58,823 nt of DNA, taken from contig NZ_CANMVP010000031.1 in the NCBI RefSeq assembly GCF_947501385.1, positions 1 through 58,823 on the forward strand, in the 5' to 3' direction. The notes beneath the pieces were generated by a model. It worked only from the letters and a program-made list of their open reading frames with translations, was not told where the DNA came from and searched no databases. Source of the DNA: an uncultured Polaribacter sp. (lineage in GTDB: Bacteria > Bacteroidota > Bacteroidia > Flavobacteriales > Flavobacteriaceae). Position numbers and translations under genes: made by a program. This document shows, piece by piece, positions 57,062 through 58,823 of the stretch (positions within the stretch are counted from its first letter, which is position 1; every line of letters starts with the position of its first letter).

Positions 57062-57784
57062 ATGAATATTAAATCGGAATTAGAAAAAATCTGGAATAAT
57101 GATAATTCAAATGAACTACCTGAATTTGTAAAAGAAAGAGGGTTTGTATTTGCGGAAAACGAAAAACAAAAAGATATTCTAATAACTGGAATTAATCCTT
57201 CTTTTCGTGAAGGAGACCCGAAAAAGGGTTTTGGCTTTGATTTTCAAAAGACACTTTTTAATGAAAAATATGACAATTATTGGGATCCCATAAAAAAGAT
57301 GCTCTTAAATGAAAATATAGATTTAAGAAAAAATAGTGCATATTTGGACATATTATATTATAGAGAAAGAATACAATCAACTTTAAAAAATGAATTTCTT
57401 AAAACTAAAGTTGGAATTGAATTTATTGCTAAACAAATAAGTTTAAGCCAACGTGTTATTGAAAGAATAATAAAACCGAAAGTAATAATCGTAAAAAACA
57501 AAGAATCTCAAGCTTATTGGGGAAAATATTCAAATAAAGGAACCTTCTGGATGGGATACGAATTTGAATTTATTGAAAACCTCTATTGTGGAGAATTATA
57601 TAAAATTAAGAAATTAATTAAAACGAATAAAAGAGTAACAAATGAAATTGAGGAAACTAATTTGGAAAATACATTAGTCCTTTTTTCTCATCATATAAAC
57701 CAGTACACATCCAAAGAGAAAAGATTGAGAACTGAAACTATTATGGAATTTATTAAAAATATAATCCCTGCACATAATAACTAA
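57062..57784 (+). CDS. Cassette C10 gene: uracil-DNA glycosylase-like protein
   Basis: The 240-residue protein, with start at 57062 rather than an upstream in-frame ATG inside the E9 element, has the motif ILITGINPSFRE (43-50). This resembles the G-x-NPS/G segment of uracil-DNA glycosylase-superfamily enzymes, and a later SHHINQY (about 210) could supply the active-site His. The middle has a long insertion (about 60-150). DNA base excision is suggested by the motif, but an Asp/Asn catalytic residue is not certain. The single-gene cassette is followed by a family A site. Confidence 0.5.
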   Translation: MNIKSELEKIWNNDNSNELPEFVKERGFVFAENEKQKDILITGINPSFREGDPKKGFGFDFQKTLFNEKYDNYWDPIKKMLLNENIDLRKNSAYLDILYYRERIQSTLKNEFLKTKVGIEFIAKQISLSQRVIERIIKPKVIIVKNKESQAYWGKYSNKGTFWMGYEFEFIENLYCGELYKIKKLIKTNKRVTNEIEETNLENTLVLFSHHINQYTSKEKRLRTETIMEFIKNIIPAHNN

Positions 57785-58094
57785 ATATATGCCTTACAGA
57801 TAAACCAACGCTATACATCTTGTTGACTAATCCAAGAAGTTTTTAGATAAGGGGGAAATCGAGGTTTTGGGTGTTATCTTTTCGCTTTTGTGTCCATTTG
57901 TTAAGTTTAGGCACTTCTATTGCTACGATACTTACAGAAGCGTTTACAATAAATCTATCTATATTGCAGGTGGTAAGATTTTTTATTCTTTTACAATAAA
58001 AGCTAGCATAGTAATAGTAATACATCAACAAAATTTGTGTATAGCCAGCTATATTAGCTGTATAAAGTGATAAAAGTTCCACATATAACGAGTT
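57769..58094 (+). repeat. Site element E10 (family A, shortened and divergent) of cassette C10
   Basis: The left arm CTGCACATAA is inverse to TTGTGTGCA at the start of C10 (57022), with C opposite A at position 10. The core is 57777-58094. The left hairpin is degenerate (GCCTTACAGATAAACC). It shares the ~28-base deletion with E6. Confidence 0.8.
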
Positions 58095-58237
58095 GTAATT
58101 AATAGTGGAATCCACTCAAACTCATTAAATTTAGAGTTTTAAGTTGTTGAATTTATTAAAATTTGAATTTTCAAAACGTAGGAATATCAGCAAAACGTTT
58201 GAATGATAAAATAAACTAAACAAGCTGAAAAATTAAA

Positions 58238-58624
58238 ATGAATAAGGAAAATAATAATATTGACTTTCTTGAGTATGAATTAGATGGAATGAATACAATC
58301 GGAATTCTGAATGAAAGTCTATTCTATGAAAATCAAAGTTATAGTGGGGATATAGAGGAAACTGAAATTCCTCTAAAAAATATAAATAAAATTGAATTTA
58401 AGCCTAAAAGAATTAATAGAGAAAGAACAAAAAGCAATTTAATTGGAGATTTCATTTGGACAATTCTTGACTCTGGTGCACATCCAACTGAAGTTGAATA
58501 TGATATGCCTGAATTAATTATTCACTTTAGGAATGAAAATGGTATTAGGAAAGATATTTTGAAAATTAAAAACAGGAATTTAACAGAAAAAATTTACAAA
58601 GAGATAAAATCAAAAATCTACTAA
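58238..58624 (+). CDS. Cassette C11 gene: unrecognised protein, possibly PH-like
   Basis: The 128-residue protein has beta-strand-rich segments (DFLEYELDGMNTIGILN, FKPKRINRERTK, MPELIIHFRNENGIR, then a C-terminal helix). It might form a PH-like barrel ending in a helix, but this is speculative. The leader from boundary to start is unusually long (about 143 bp). It is the last gene of the visible array. Confidence 0.55.
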   Translation: MNKENNNIDFLEYELDGMNTIGILNESLFYENQSYSGDIEETEIPLKNINKIEFKPKRINRERTKSNLIGDFIWTILDSGAHPTEVEYDMPELIIHFRNENGIRKDILKIKNRNLTEKIYKEIKSKIY

Positions 58625-58823
58625 TTACAACACTGTATAAACTTTATTGCTGCTAAATTTTTCCTTCGGAAAAATATGCAGGCACAAAGTTGTCTAATAT
58701 TTTGCTTACTTTTAGCTAAATAAAACGCAACAAATCTTATGCCAAAACGTCAGACTGTCTAATAACTTCTTGATATTTTTCGTAATAATCCCAATGTCAT
58801 TTTTCAAGTTTTTTGTATCTTAA
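58618..58823 (+). repeat. Start of site element E11 (family B) of cassette C11
   Basis: The left arm CTACTAATTACAA is inverse to TTGTAATTAATAG at the start of C11 (58093), with C opposite A at position 10. It continues CAACACTGTATAAACTTTATTGC, with hairpin ATTTTTCC-TTC-GGAAAAAT (58657-58675). It resembles E9 (GTATAA...TTGCT, hairpin). The right end lies beyond the window. Confidence 0.7.

Larger units (their letters stand above)
43188..58823 (+). mobile_element. Integron-like gene cassette array (at least 11 cassettes, family A/B sites)
   Basis: Every gene is on the plus strand and separated by repeated elements. If the junction is set at G|TT in the right end of each element, the cassettes are: C1 43188-45277, C2 45278-47055, C3 47056-48522, C4 48523-51430, C5 51431-52295, C6 52296-53115, C7 53116-54230, C8 54231-55981, C9 55982-57021, C10 57022-58092 and C11 58093 to beyond the window. 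In each one the first 9-13 bases reappear inverted just after the gene, immediately before its own site. That match is cassette-specific, as in integron attC sites. No recombinase gene is in the window. Confidence 0.8.

Noticed and set aside
43188..58823. Interpretation of the intergenic elements as a CRISPR array or simple MITE insertions
   Set aside because: The repeats are hundreds of bases apart with genes between them, which excludes CRISPR. MITE insertion would not give arms matching the start of each downstream-oriented cassette.

Overview
The window looks like a marine-type member of the Bacteroidota, most likely Flavobacteriaceae. It is AT-rich, carries four TonB-dependent receptors (one a SusC partnered with SusD), has RteC/DUF3945/topoisomerase III genes typical of Bacteroidota conjugative elements, and shows TAnnTTTG -7 promoter boxes. 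No rRNA or tRNA genes were seen.

Region 1 (1-4,065, minus strand) is a haem/iron-type uptake operon: a small exported protein, a TonB-dependent receptor, a PepSY membrane protein and a small basic protein. Region 2 (4,457-14,402) is a divergent phosphorus-scavenging locus. On the minus strand are a cupin-type XRE regulator, a phosphonate-type alcohol dehydrogenase and a phosphonatase-like HAD hydrolase. On the plus strand are a DUF5690 transporter, a TonB-dependent receptor, a PhoD-type phosphatase and a phospholipase-D-like lipoprotein. Region 3 (14,403-26,067) holds a palindromic MITE-like repeat, a wrecked DUF5916 gene, a metal or siderophore uptake operon (small membrane protein, receptor, DUF4374 lipoprotein, ABC ATPase and two DUF3526 permeases) and a frameshifted IS982-like transposase.

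Region 4 (26,068-31,332) is the regulatory/DNA-processing end of a CTnDOT-like integrative element (RteC, two small proteins, DUF3945, topoisomerase III with an altered C-terminus). No integrase or tra genes are visible. It is followed by a cargo-like module (31,499-42,135): a DUF7793 protein, an AraC regulator, a MauE membrane protein, a propeller-like protein, a DUF6520 peptide, a zinc metalloprotease, SusD and SusC.

Region 5 (42,613-58,823) is the most unusual part. A small XRE regulator and three 16-bp tandem repeats lead into an array of at least eleven gene cassettes. All genes lie on the plus strand, and each cassette is followed by a complex, roughly 315-350 bp (family A) or roughly 140 bp (family B) intergenic element. 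The first 9-13 bases of each cassette (starting G|TTR...) are repeated in inverted orientation just after that same cassette's gene. The repeat sequence differs from cassette to cassette. This is the topology of integron attC sites, but the sites are unusually long and carry a nearly invariant A-C mismatch in the cassette-specific stem. Cassette products include a DEAH-type helicase, a HEPN protein, an HNH protein, a uracil-DNA-glycosylase-like protein, coiled-coil proteins, an ankyrin/PD40 protein and small membrane proteins, with a defence-like flavour. No recombinase gene is in the window, so any enzyme would act in trans. The array runs off the right edge.
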